From DATEDA01 sp963789885 (GTDB lineage Bacteria; Pseudomonadota; Gammaproteobacteria; Burkholderiales; SG8-39): a DNA stretch of 64,000 bases. The notes under the pieces were generated by a model. It searched no databases and had not been told where the DNA came from. It worked only from the letters and a program-made list of their open reading frames with translations. Positions 50,563 through 58,656 of this stretch are shown one piece after another; the stretch's first letter is position 1, and each line of letters opens with the position of its first letter. The DNA is taken from positions 186,001-250,000 of the forward strand of contig CAWBNB010000071.1 in NCBI GenBank assembly GCA_963789885.1. Reading direction: 5' to 3'. Position numbers and translations under genes: made by a program.

Positions 50563-51701
50563 GAACGATGTCCAGACTGGTCGCCGGGGCGGCGGCGCTG
50601 TCGCTAGCCGGCTACGCGGGGGCCGCGGCCGCGGCCGAGACCGCCCGGCACAACTTCCAGACGCCGGTCACGCCGGTCGCGCGCGAAATCTACGACCTGC
50701 ATCTGCTGATGCTCGGGATCTGCGCGGTGATCTTCGTGATCGTGTTCGGAGTGATGTTCTACTCGATCTACGCGCACCGGAAGTCGGTCGGCCACAAGGC
50801 GCTGCAGTTCCACGAGAACACGACCGTCGAGATCGTCTGGACGATCATCCCGTTCTTCATCCTGATCGGCATGGCCTGGCCCGCGACCAAGAGCATCCTG
50901 GCACTCAAAGACACCTCGAATCCCGACCTCACGATCAAAGCTACCGGGTATCAATGGAAGTGGGGCTATGACTACCTGAAGGGCGAGGGCGAAGGCATCT
51001 CGCTCTACGCCAACCTCGCGACGCCGGCCGAACAGGTCTACAACCGGCAGGAGAAGGGCGAGCACTACCTGCTCGAGGTCGACCAGAACTTGGTGGTGCC
51101 GGTCGGCAAGAAGATCCGCATGCTAACGACCGCCGGGGACGTGATCCACGCCTGGTGGGTACCGGCGTTCGGCGTGAAGCAGGACGCGATCCCGGGCTTC
51201 ATCCGCGACACCTGGTTCAAGGCCGAGAAGGAAGGCATCTACCGCGGCCAGTGCGCCGAGCTCTGCGGCAAGGACCACGGCTTCATGCCGATCGTCGTCG
51301 AGGTCGTGTCCGCGGAGAAGTACTCGGCGTGGGTCGGCGAGCAGAAGAAGAAGCTCGCCGCCGCCGCCGACGACCCGGCGAAGACCTGGGATCTCGCGGA
51401 TCTGCGCGCGCGCGGCGAGAAGGTGTACGCCGCGAACTGCGTCGCCTGTCACCAGGCGAACGGCATGGGCGTCCCGAACGCGTTCCCGGCGCTGGCGGGC
51501 TCGAAGGTCGTGAACGGGCCGAAGGGCGACCAGATCGCCATCGTGCTGAACGGCAAGCAGGGCACCGCGATGCAGGCGTTCGGCAAGACGCTTTCCGACA
51601 CCGATCTCGCCGCCGTGATCACCTATACGCGGAACGCCTGGACCAACAAGGCGGCCGAAAACCTCGTCCAGCCGGCCGAAGTGAAATCGGCCCGCAAGTA
51701 A
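50559..51701 (+). CDS. coxB: Cytochrome c oxidase subunit II with fused cytochrome c domain
   Basis: 380 residues: signal peptide (about 1-26), two membrane helices (about 48-70 and 88-110), CuA domain with C232 and C236 (GQCAELCGKDHGFM), and a C-terminal class I cytochrome c domain with heme site C294-x2-C297-H298 and a distal Met region. This caa3-like fusion accepts electrons from soluble cytochrome c in the periplasm. Confidence 0.95.
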   Translation: MRTMSRLVAGAAALSLAGYAGAAAAAETARHNFQTPVTPVAREIYDLHLLMLGICAVIFVIVFGVMFYSIYAHRKSVGHKALQFHENTTVEIVWTIIPFFILIGMAWPATKSILALKDTSNPDLTIKATGYQWKWGYDYLKGEGEGISLYANLATPAEQVYNRQEKGEHYLLEVDQNLVVPVGKKIRMLTTAGDVIHAWWVPAFGVKQDAIPGFIRDTWFKAEKEGIYRGQCAELCGKDHGFMPIVVEVVSAEKYSAWVGEQKKKLAAAADDPAKTWDLADLRARGEKVYAANCVACHQANGMGVPNAFPALAGSKVVNGPKGDQIAIVLNGKQGTAMQAFGKTLSDTDLAAVITYTRNAWTNKAAENLVQPAEVKSARK

Positions 51702-51726
51702 CGAATCCGGATTTGCAGGAGCAGCC

Positions 51727-53322
51727 ATGAGCGCAGTAGTCCACGACGACCACGGTCACCACGACGATCACGCCCATCACCCGAGCGGGATCATGCGGTG
51801 GGTCTCGACCACCAACCACAAGGACATCGGCACGCTGTATCTGTGGTTCAGCGGGATCATGTTCCTGATCGGTGGCGTGCTCGCGCTCGGCATCCGCGCC
51901 GAACTCTTCCAGCCGGGGCTGCAGGTCTGGAACCCCGAGTTCTTCAATCAGCTCACGAGCATGCACGGCCTCATCATGGTGTTCGGGGCCATCATGCCGG
52001 CGTTCGTGGGCTTCGCGAACTGGCAGGTGCCGATGATGATCGGCGCGCCGGACATGGCGTTCGCGCGGATGAACAACTGGAGCTTCTGGCTGCTGCCGTT
52101 CGCGGCCTCGCTCCTCGTGATCTCGTTCTTCGTGCCCGGCGGCGCGGTCGGCGCCGGTTGGACGCTCTATGCGCCGCTCACGGTGCAGATGGGGCCGGGC
52201 ATGGACCTCGCGATCTTCGCGCTCCACATCATGGGCGCATCCTCGATCATGGGGTCGATCAACATCATCACCACGATCCTCAACATGCGCGCTCCGGGCA
52301 TGACGCTGATGAAGATGCCGCTCTTCGTGTGGACGTGGCTGATCACGGCGTACCTCCTGATCGCGGTGATGCCGGTGCTCGCCGGCGCGGTCACGATGAC
52401 GCTCACCGACCGCCATTTCGGCACCTCGTTCTTCAATGCGGCCGGCGGCGGCGACCCGGTGATGTTCCAGCACATCTTCTGGTTCTTCGGGCACCCCGAG
52501 GTCTACATCATGATCCTGCCGGCATTCGGGATCGTGTCGGCGATCATCCCAGCGTTCGCGCGCAAGCCGCTGTTCGGTTACTCGTCGATGGTGTACGCGA
52601 CGGCGTCGATCGCGATCCTGTCGTTCATCGTCTGGGCGCACCACATGTTCACCGTCGGGATGCCGGCGGCGGGGCTCCTGTTCTTCATGTACGCGACGGT
52701 GCTGATCGCGGTCCCGACCGGTGTCAAGGTCTTCAACTGGCTCGCTACCATGTGGAAGGGCTCGATGACGTTCGAGACGCCGATGCTGTGGGCGTGCGGC
52801 TTCCTGTTCGTGTTCACGATGGGCGGCTTCACCGGGCTCATCCTCGCGATCACCCCGGTCGACATCCAGCTCCAGGACACCTACTACGTGGTGGCGCACT
52901 TCCACTACGTGCTGGTCGCGGGCTCGCTCTTCGCGATCTTCGGCGGGGTGTACTTCTGGCTGCCGAAGTGGAGCGGCCGGATGTACGACGAGAAACTCGG
53001 CAAGTGGCACTTCTGGCTCAGCCTCATCTTCTTCAACGTCACGTTCTTCCCGATGCACTTCCTCGGTCTCGCCGGGATGCCGCGGCGGATTCCCGACTAC
53101 GCGCTGCAGTTCGCCGACTACAACCTGATCGCCTCGATCGGCGCATTCGGGTTCGGGTTCTCGCAGCTGATCTTCTTCTACGTCGTGCTGAAGTGCACCG
53201 TGTTCGCCCAGGGCGAGAAAGCGCCGGCGCGACCGTGGGAGGGTGCCGACACGCTGGAGTGGACGCACCTGCCGTCGCCGGCGCCGTACCACAGCTTCGA
53301 GACGCCGCCGGCGGTGCGCTAG
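51727..53322 (+). CDS. coxA: Cytochrome c oxidase subunit I
   Basis: 531 residues, twelve helices. Heme a ligand in SMHGLIMVFGAIMP; CuB and cross-linked Tyr in FWFFGHPEVYIMILP; HHMFTVGMP; heme ligands VVAHFHYVLVAGS. Proton-channel residues typical of A-type oxidases are visible. His-rich N-terminus. Start behind caggag. Confidence 0.97.
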   Translation: MSAVVHDDHGHHDDHAHHPSGIMRWVSTTNHKDIGTLYLWFSGIMFLIGGVLALGIRAELFQPGLQVWNPEFFNQLTSMHGLIMVFGAIMPAFVGFANWQVPMMIGAPDMAFARMNNWSFWLLPFAASLLVISFFVPGGAVGAGWTLYAPLTVQMGPGMDLAIFALHIMGASSIMGSINIITTILNMRAPGMTLMKMPLFVWTWLITAYLLIAVMPVLAGAVTMTLTDRHFGTSFFNAAGGGDPVMFQHIFWFFGHPEVYIMILPAFGIVSAIIPAFARKPLFGYSSMVYATASIAILSFIVWAHHMFTVGMPAAGLLFFMYATVLIAVPTGVKVFNWLATMWKGSMTFETPMLWACGFLFVFTMGGFTGLILAITPVDIQLQDTYYVVAHFHYVLVAGSLFAIFGGVYFWLPKWSGRMYDEKLGKWHFWLSLIFFNVTFFPMHFLGLAGMPRRIPDYALQFADYNLIASIGAFGFGFSQLIFFYVVLKCTVFAQGEKAPARPWEGADTLEWTHLPSPAPYHSFETPPAVR

Positions 53323-53333
53323 GGCGGCACCGG

Positions 53334-53432
53334 ATGGCGCTCTCGGACAAGGCGAAGACCGCCCTCGTGCTCGCGTCGATCGTCGCGATCTTCTTCTTCG
53401 GCATCATGCTGAAGTACTGGATCCTGCGATGA
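53334..53432 (+). CDS. Cytochrome oxidase small assembly protein
   Basis: 32 residues with a single membrane helix (TALVLASIVAIFFFGIMLKY). Tiny proteins of this kind lie between coxA and ctaG in many Betaproteobacteria. Overlaps ctaG by ATGA. Too short to characterise further. Confidence 0.75.
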   Translation: MALSDKAKTALVLASIVAIFFFGIMLKYWILR

Positions 53433-54256
53433 CCGCCGCGACCGACGTGGGCGCCGCCAACCGCCGCCTGCTGAAGAAGCTCCTGGTCGTGGCGGCGGGC
53501 ATGTTCGGGTTCGGGTTCGCGCTGGTGCCCTTCTACGAAACGATCTGCGAGGTCGCGGGCCTCCGCAACGTCCTGCGTCCAGACTCGCTGCCCGCGAACA
53601 CCCAGGTCGACACCGCGCGCACGGTCACGGTCGAGTTCGACTCGAATACCCGCGACATCGCCTGGAGCTTCAGGCCGATGGCGCGCAGCGTCGAGATCCA
53701 TCCCGGCGCGCTCACGACCATCACCTACGAAGTCCGGAACGCGCTCGACCGGCCGGTCACCGGGCAGGCGGTACCGAGCTACGGGCCGCAGCTCGCGGCG
53801 CAGTACTTCAAGAAGATGGAATGCTTCTGCTTCCGGAGCCAGACGCTCGCGCCGGGCGAAGTGCGGCAGATGCCGGTCGTGTTCGTCGTCGATCCGGCGC
53901 TGCCGCCGGAGGTCAACACGATCACGCTGTCCTATACGTTCTTCGAGGTCGCCGGGCGCGGCGGCAGCGCCGACTCGAGCCGGCGGCGCCGACTCGACCC
54001 GCCCGGGCGGGCGCAGCTGAACCGGCCGATGGAGACCGCAGCCGTGAGCGAGGCACCGAGAAAGGCCGGGCCGCTGCAGGTCGCGAAGGCGGTGTTCTGG
54101 TCGTTCTTCGGCATCCGCCGGCGTACCGAGCACGAGGCCGACGTGGGACGGCTCACGCCCGCGCAGGTGATCGTCGCCGGCCTGATCGGCGCGGCGCTCT
54201 TCGTCACGACGCTGATCCTGATCGTCCGTTTCGTGATCGGCCAGGCGGCAGGCTAG
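53429..54256 (+). CDS. ctaG: Cytochrome oxidase assembly protein CtaG (Cox11) fused to DUF2970
   Basis: 275 residues. Residues 1-175 are CtaG: one membrane anchor (LLVVAAGMFGFGFALVPFYETIC), then the copper motif C132-F-C134 and LSYTFFEVAG. CtaG inserts CuB into CoxA. Residues 201-275 match DUF2970 (QVAKAVFWSFFGIRRR ... LTPAQVIVAGLIGAALF), usually a separate gene. The linker SADSSRRRRLDPPGRAQ has no stop in this frame. An internal ATG at 54029 could give free DUF2970. A natural fusion and a frameshift losing the ctaG stop are both possible. Confidence 0.85.
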   Translation: MTAATDVGAANRRLLKKLLVVAAGMFGFGFALVPFYETICEVAGLRNVLRPDSLPANTQVDTARTVTVEFDSNTRDIAWSFRPMARSVEIHPGALTTITYEVRNALDRPVTGQAVPSYGPQLAAQYFKKMECFCFRSQTLAPGEVRQMPVVFVVDPALPPEVNTITLSYTFFEVAGRGGSADSSRRRRLDPPGRAQLNRPMETAAVSEAPRKAGPLQVAKAVFWSFFGIRRRTEHEADVGRLTPAQVIVAGLIGAALFVTTLILIVRFVIGQAAG

Positions 54257-54279
54257 AAAATGGAGAGAGGGGAAGGGAG

Positions 54280-55131
54280 ATGAGTCTCGCAAAGACCGCG
54301 CACTACTACGTGCCGCAGCCGTCGAGCTGGCCGATCGTGGGTTCGATCGCGCTGTTCCTGATGGCCACCGGTGCGACGACGTGGTTCAACGGCGCGCCGT
54401 TCGGCAAGTGGATCGTCTTCACCGGCTTCCTGGTGCTCGTCTACATGATGTTCGGCTGGTTCGGGAGGGTGATCCACGAATCGGAAGGCGGCAGCTACAA
54501 CGCCCAGGTGGACGTCTCGTTCCGCTGGGGGATGGGCTGGTTCATCTTCTCCGAGGTGATGTTCTTCGCGGCGTTCTTCGGCGCGCTGTTCTACGCCCGC
54601 GTGCTCTCGGTGCCCTGGCTCGGCGATCTGGAGCAGAAGCTGCTTTGGCCCGACTTTTCGGCGCAGTGGCCGACCGCCGGGCCGGGCGCCGCCGATCCGT
54701 TCACGCCGATGGGGGCATGGGGCATCCCGGCCTTCAACACCCTGCTGCTGCTCTCGTCCGGGGTCACCGTCACCTGGGCGCATTGGGCGCTCAAGGCGAA
54801 CAACCGCGGCCAGCTCATCTTCGGCCTCATGCTCACGATCGCGCTCGGGGTCACGTTCCTCGGCTTCCAGGCGTACGAGTACATCCACGCCTACAGCGAG
54901 CTCAACCTGAAGCTCTCGTCGGGGATCTACGGCTCGACGTTCTTCATGCTCACCGGCTTCCACGGCTTCCACGTGACCGTGGGCGCGATCATGCTGACGG
55001 TGATCCTTGCCCGCTGCATCGCCGGACACTTCAAGCCCGACCACCACTTTGCGTTCGAGGGCGTGTCCTGGTACTGGCACTTCGTGGACGTCGTATGGCT
55101 GCTGCTGTTCGTGCTGGTCTACTGGCTCTGA
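54280..55131 (+). CDS. coxC: Cytochrome c oxidase subunit III
   Basis: 283 residues, seven helices. FIFSEVMFFAAFFGALFYAR and the C-terminal VSWYWHFVDVVWLLLFVLVYWL are diagnostic. ATG behind gaaggga. It is 23 bases after the ctaG-DUF2970 gene and is followed by strong terminator hairpins. Confidence 0.96.
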   Translation: MSLAKTAHYYVPQPSSWPIVGSIALFLMATGATTWFNGAPFGKWIVFTGFLVLVYMMFGWFGRVIHESEGGSYNAQVDVSFRWGMGWFIFSEVMFFAAFFGALFYARVLSVPWLGDLEQKLLWPDFSAQWPTAGPGAADPFTPMGAWGIPAFNTLLLLSSGVTVTWAHWALKANNRGQLIFGLMLTIALGVTFLGFQAYEYIHAYSELNLKLSSGIYGSTFFMLTGFHGFHVTVGAIMLTVILARCIAGHFKPDHHFAFEGVSWYWHFVDVVWLLLFVLVYWL

Positions 55132-55169
55132 CGGAACGCCCGCGCAAACCGACAACGAGGAGGAGGAGC

Positions 55170-55229
55170 GCACCCCGCGAGGGGTGCATTGGGGACGCCG
55201 CACCGGGTTGCCGGTGCGGCGATTTTTTT
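55170..55229 (+). terminator. Tandem hairpins with intrinsic terminator after coxC
   Basis: A seven-base stem (GCACCCC, 55170-55176 / GGGGTGC, 55181-55187) is followed by an eleven-base stem CGCCGCACCGG (55196-55206) / CCGGTGCGGCG (55211-55221) and a seven-T run at 55223-55229. This is the strongest terminator in the window and separates coxBA-ctaG-coxC from surf1. Confidence 0.9.
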
Positions 55230-55343
55230 CCCCTGGCTGGACCGCCCGCGCGCCCCGCACCCTCGCGCGGGCTGCTTAAGGGCCCGTTCGCGAGCTCCCC
55301 ATCATTTCTGCGATCAAGCCGAGGTGAGTCTCCGACAGGTGGA

Positions 55344-55541
55344 CTAGGTCAGCCGTCCGGTAATGAACCCGAGCTTGTAACCGATGATCAGAATCAGGAA
55401 GAGGGCGATCGAGAGCGCGACCCGGACGGCGAGCATCTTCACGGTGTTCATCGAGCGGCCCTGGTCGCGGATCATGTAGAAGAGCGCGGATCCGAGCGAG
55501 AAGAGGATCAGGCCGATCAGGATGAATACCAGGATGCGCAT
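55344..55541 (-). CDS. DUF2909 twin-transmembrane protein
   Basis: 65 residues with two membrane helices (LVFILIGLILFSLGSALFYM and VALSIALFLILIIGYKLG) and RDQGRSMNTVKMLAVRVALS between. The family is found in oxidase operons of Betaproteobacteria, often on the opposite strand, as here. Function unknown. 69 bases from the surf1 start. Confidence 0.85.
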   Translation of the reverse strand: MRILVFILIGLILFSLGSALFYMIRDQGRSMNTVKMLAVRVALSIALFLILIIGYKLGFITGRLT

Positions 55542-55610
55542 GACGTCAGCGCCGGGACGACGCTCCCAGTCTAGCCGAGCGGCCCGGCCCTCGCCAGGCG
55601 CCGATCGCCC

Positions 55611-56324
55611 GTGACCGCGCGCTGGCAGTTCCGTCCCGGGCCGCTGATGACCGCCGCGACCCTCGCGTTCTGTGCGTTGACCGTCGCGCTCGGGCTGTGG
55701 CAGACGCGCCGCGCGGCGGAGAAGGAGTCCTTGCAGGCAATGCTCGACCGCCGTACCGCGGAACCACCGCTGATCTTGCCGCCCGCGCCGGCGGGGTGGG
55801 ACGCGGTCGCGATGCGGCGGGTCTCGGCACGAGGCGAGTACGCCCAGCGCTTCGGCATCCTCCTCGACAACAAGGTGCATCGCGGGCGGGTCGGCTACGA
55901 GGTCGTGACGCCGCTTCGGATCGCCGGCAGCAACCTGCACGTGCTGGTGAACCGCGGCTGGATCGCGGCCGGCCGAACCCGCGACGACCTGCCGCAGGTT
56001 CCGGTGATGGCCGGGCCGCAGACCGTCGAAGGCATCGCGGTCCTGCCGGCCGAGCGTGTCTACGAGCTCGGGGCCGATACCCCGCGCAACGCAGTGTGGC
56101 AGCACCTCGTGCTCGACCGGTATCGCGCGTGGTCGGGGCTCGAGCTCGCGCCGTTCGTCCTCCAGCAGACGAACGACGCCGGCGACGGCCTCGTCCGCGA
56201 ATGGGACCGCCCCGATACCGGCGCCGATCGGCACCGCAGCTATGCGCTGCAGTGGTTTTCGTTCACGGCGCTCGCAGTCGTTCTCTATGTCGTCCTCAAT
56301 ACCAAGCGGCGCGCACGGGTCTGA
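55611..56324 (+). CDS. SURF1 family cytochrome oxidase assembly protein
   Basis: 237 residues. N- and C-terminal membrane helices enclose a periplasmic domain: LGLWQTRRAAEKE, HVLVNRGWIAAGR and YALQWFSFTALAVVLYV. Heme a insertion into CoxA is the family role. GTG start. Confidence 0.9.
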   Translation: MTARWQFRPGPLMTAATLAFCALTVALGLWQTRRAAEKESLQAMLDRRTAEPPLILPPAPAGWDAVAMRRVSARGEYAQRFGILLDNKVHRGRVGYEVVTPLRIAGSNLHVLVNRGWIAAGRTRDDLPQVPVMAGPQTVEGIAVLPAERVYELGADTPRNAVWQHLVLDRYRAWSGLELAPFVLQQTNDAGDGLVREWDRPDTGADRHRSYALQWFSFTALAVVLYVVLNTKRRARV

Positions 56325-56889
56325 GGCAATCCGCCCCCGCCGCGGGCGGCTCATGCTGCTCGGCATCTTCGCCGTCTGCGCGTTCCCGCTCGTTGCGGCG
56401 CTCGTCGCGTACTTCGTCCTCCCGCCCTCCGGACGCACCAACTACGGCGAGCTGATCGAGCCGAAGCAGCTGCCGCCGGCCCGCCTCGAGCGGTTGGACG
56501 GGCGCGCACTGGCGCTCGCGGACCTCAGGGGGAAATGGGTCATGCTGCAGGTGGACGGGGCGGACTGCGGACGCGCCTGCCAGACGAAGCTCTTCAACAT
56601 GCGCCAGTCGCGCCTCGCTCAGGGCGACAATGCAGACCGCATCGAGCGCGTGTGGCTCGTTGCCGGGAATGGTGCGCCACCGGCCGAGCTCGCGCGGCTG
56701 TACGAGGGGGCGATCGTCGCGCGAACCGTGCCCGAGCTCGCCGCGGCGCTGCCGGGCACCGAGGTCCGCGATTACATCTACGTAATCGATCCGCGCGGGA
56801 ACCTGATGCTGCGGTTTCCCAAGGACGCCGACCCGAAGCGGATGATCAAGGACCTGCAGCGACTCCTGAAGTACTCGAGCATCGGCTGA
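56287..56889 (+). CDS. SCO-like thioredoxin-fold protein of the oxidase operon
   Basis: 200 residues from the ATG at 56287, which overlaps the surf1 end by 38 bases; ATG 56353 would start just at the membrane helix. One N-terminal helix, then a thioredoxin-like domain with C-x3-C in DGADCGRACQTKL, SCO-like but with the two cysteines spaced as usual and no clear conserved His partner. Family members sit next to surf1 in Betaproteobacteria. Probable role in copper or thiol handling. Confidence 0.7.
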   Translation: MSSSIPSGAHGSEAIRPRRGRLMLLGIFAVCAFPLVAALVAYFVLPPSGRTNYGELIEPKQLPPARLERLDGRALALADLRGKWVMLQVDGADCGRACQTKLFNMRQSRLAQGDNADRIERVWLVAGNGAPPAELARLYEGAIVARTVPELAAALPGTEVRDYIYVIDPRGNLMLRFPKDADPKRMIKDLQRLLKYSSIG

Positions 56890-56972
56890 GCGGTGGCGCG
56901 CACGAGGTTTCAGAGGCAGTCGACGTGATAAACTCGGGGCTCGCAACGCCCGCTGTACCAGCGCCCTTTCCG

Positions 56973-57863
56973 ATGACCGCCACCGCGCTCGGCACCACCA
57001 CGCACCGCCTGCGCCGGTTTCTCGAGCTGACGAAACCGCGCGTCGTGTCGCTGATCGTGTTCTGCGCGGTGATCGGCATGTTCCTCGCAGTACCCGCGGG
57101 AAGCTGGATCTCGCTCGACGTCCTGCTCGCGGCCACCGCCGGCATCGCGCTCGTGGCCGGCGCCGCAGCGGCGGTCAACTGCCTGGTGGAGCAGAAGATC
57201 GACGCCGTGATGGCGCGCACCCGGGCGAGACCGCTGCCGCGCGGCGAGCTGTCGTCGCTGCAGACGCTGGTCTTCGCGGGCGTGGTCGGCGGCGCCGGGC
57301 TGTGGCTGCTGTACCGGTTCGTGAACCCGCTCACGATGTGGCTCACGCTTGGGACGTTCGTGGGTTACGCCGTCCTCTATACGGTGGTCCTCAAGCCGCT
57401 CACTCCGCAGAACATCGTGATCGGCGGCGCGTCGGGCGCGATGCCGCCGGTGCTCGGCTGGGCGGCGGTGACGGGGCAGGTGACGCCGGAAGCGCTGCTG
57501 CTGTTCCTCATCATCTTCGCCTGGACGCCGCCGCACTTCTGGTCGCTCGCGCTCTATCGCGCGGAGGAATACGCGCGTGTCGGGCTGCCGATGCTGCCGG
57601 TGACCCACGGACGCAAGTTCACCCAGCTGCACGTGCTGCTCTACACGCTGATCCTCGCCGCCGCCAGCGTCATGCCGTTCGTCTACGGGATGAGCGGCTG
57701 GCTCTATCTCGCCGCGGCGATCGCGCTCGGCGCTCTCTTCATCGCCTACGCGGTGCGCATCTATGTCGATTACAGCGACGCCCTCGCGCGGCGGACCTTC
57801 CGCTACTCGATCGTCTACCTCGCGGCGCTCTTCGCCGCGCTGCTTGTCGATCACTATCTATAG
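56973..57863 (+). CDS. ctaB: Protoheme IX farnesyltransferase (heme O synthase)
   Basis: 296 residues, nine helices. UbiA-type motif NCLVEQKIDAVMARTRARPLP and second Asp-rich loop region AWTPPHFWSLALYRAEEYARVGLPMLP. Makes heme O from heme b. ATG 56973; a GTG at 56925 is an alternative. The heme A synthase gene ctaA, usually just upstream, is not here. Confidence 0.95.
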   Translation: MTATALGTTTHRLRRFLELTKPRVVSLIVFCAVIGMFLAVPAGSWISLDVLLAATAGIALVAGAAAAVNCLVEQKIDAVMARTRARPLPRGELSSLQTLVFAGVVGGAGLWLLYRFVNPLTMWLTLGTFVGYAVLYTVVLKPLTPQNIVIGGASGAMPPVLGWAAVTGQVTPEALLLFLIIFAWTPPHFWSLALYRAEEYARVGLPMLPVTHGRKFTQLHVLLYTLILAAASVMPFVYGMSGWLYLAAAIALGALFIAYAVRIYVDYSDALARRTFRYSIVYLAALFAALLVDHYL

Positions 57864-58437
57864 GCTCGTCGCGCTGGTCGCTGCGGTGCTGGTCGCCGCG
57901 TGCGATCCCGGCAAGCCTTCATTCAAGAGCGTCGACGTCACCGGCGCCGACTTCGGGCGCGAGTTCCAGCTCACCGATCACACCGGGAAGCCGCGGACGC
58001 TGGCCGACTTCAAGGGCAAGGTCGTGGTGGTGTTCTTCGGCTACACGCAGTGTCCGGACGTGTGTCCGACGACGCTGGTCGACATGAAGGCGGTGAAAGA
58101 GCAGCTCGGCAAGGACGGCGAGCGTTTGCAGGTGCTCTTCGTGACGGTCGACCCCGAGCGGGATACGCCCGAGCTGCTTTCCAAATACGTGCCGGCCTTC
58201 GACCCGTCTTTCATCGGGCTCTACGGGGACGCGGAAGCCACCGCACGCACCGCCAAGGAGTTCAAGGTGTTCTACAAGAAGGTCCCCGGCTCCAGCCCGA
58301 CCAACTACTCGGTCGACCACACCGCGGCGCTGTACGTGTACGACCCGTCCGGGCGGCTCCGGCTGTTCGCGAAACACGCCCAGGGCGCCGAAGCGCTGGC
58401 GCACGACATCAAGCTGCTGCTCGACCAACCGCGCTGA
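57844..58437 (+). CDS. SCO1/SenC family copper chaperone lipoprotein
   Basis: 197 residues. N-terminal lipobox LVAAC (lipidated Cys at about residue 20), then GYTQCPDVCPTTL copper site and H in SVDHTAALYV. Delivers copper to CuA of CoxB. TTG start overlapping the ctaB end by 20 bases. Confidence 0.88.
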   Translation: MSITIYRLVALVAAVLVAACDPGKPSFKSVDVTGADFGREFQLTDHTGKPRTLADFKGKVVVVFFGYTQCPDVCPTTLVDMKAVKEQLGKDGERLQVLFVTVDPERDTPELLSKYVPAFDPSFIGLYGDAEATARTAKEFKVFYKKVPGSSPTNYSVDHTAALYVYDPSGRLRLFAKHAQGAEALAHDIKLLLDQPR

Positions 58438-58468
58438 TCCAGCCGACGCCCCGGAGGTTGCTACCCCG

Positions 58469-58515
58469 CTGACCTGGGAGGCCGAGGGGGCGCTGACCCC
58501 CTGACCTGGGGGCCC
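58469..58515. repeat. Short direct repeat CTGACCTGGG-N-GGCC
   Basis: CTGACCTGGGAGGCC at 58469-58483 and CTGACCTGGGGGCCC at 58501-58515, 32 bases apart, in the convergent gap between sco and rpoH. No coding assigned; may be part of a folded 3' region. Confidence 0.6.
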
Positions 58516-58537
58516 GAGCGCGAGAGGCCGCGACTCC

Positions 58538-58568
58538 AGAAAGCAGAACGCCCGGCCGATGCCGGGCG
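58538..58568 (-). terminator. Terminator hairpin downstream of rpoH
   Basis: Perfect eight-base stem CGCCCGGC (58549-58556) / GCCGGGCG (58561-58568) with a four-base loop. On the minus strand it is followed by a T-rich stretch (TTCTGCTTTCT). Lies immediately beyond the 44-base duplication at the rpoH end. Confidence 0.55.
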
Positions 58569-58656
58569 CTCCTCGGTGCGACGCATCAGTCAGCGCGCGT
58601 CGGTGCCGATCACTCCTCGGTGCGACGGGTCAGTCAGCGCGCGTCGGTGCCGATCA
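58569..58656. repeat. 44-base tandem duplication covering the rpoH 3' end
   Basis: Copy 1 (58569-58612) and copy 2 (58613-58656) are identical except for two adjacent bases (CA versus GG at 58584-58585 / 58628-58629). Copy 2 contains the last seven rpoH codons and the stop; copy 1 repeats them downstream of the real stop. A recent in-place duplication is the simplest reading. Confidence 0.85.

Noticed and set aside
51619..53292. 557-codon minus-strand open frame opposite coxA
   Set aside because: Antisense shadow of a highly conserved oxidase gene; no recognisable domain.
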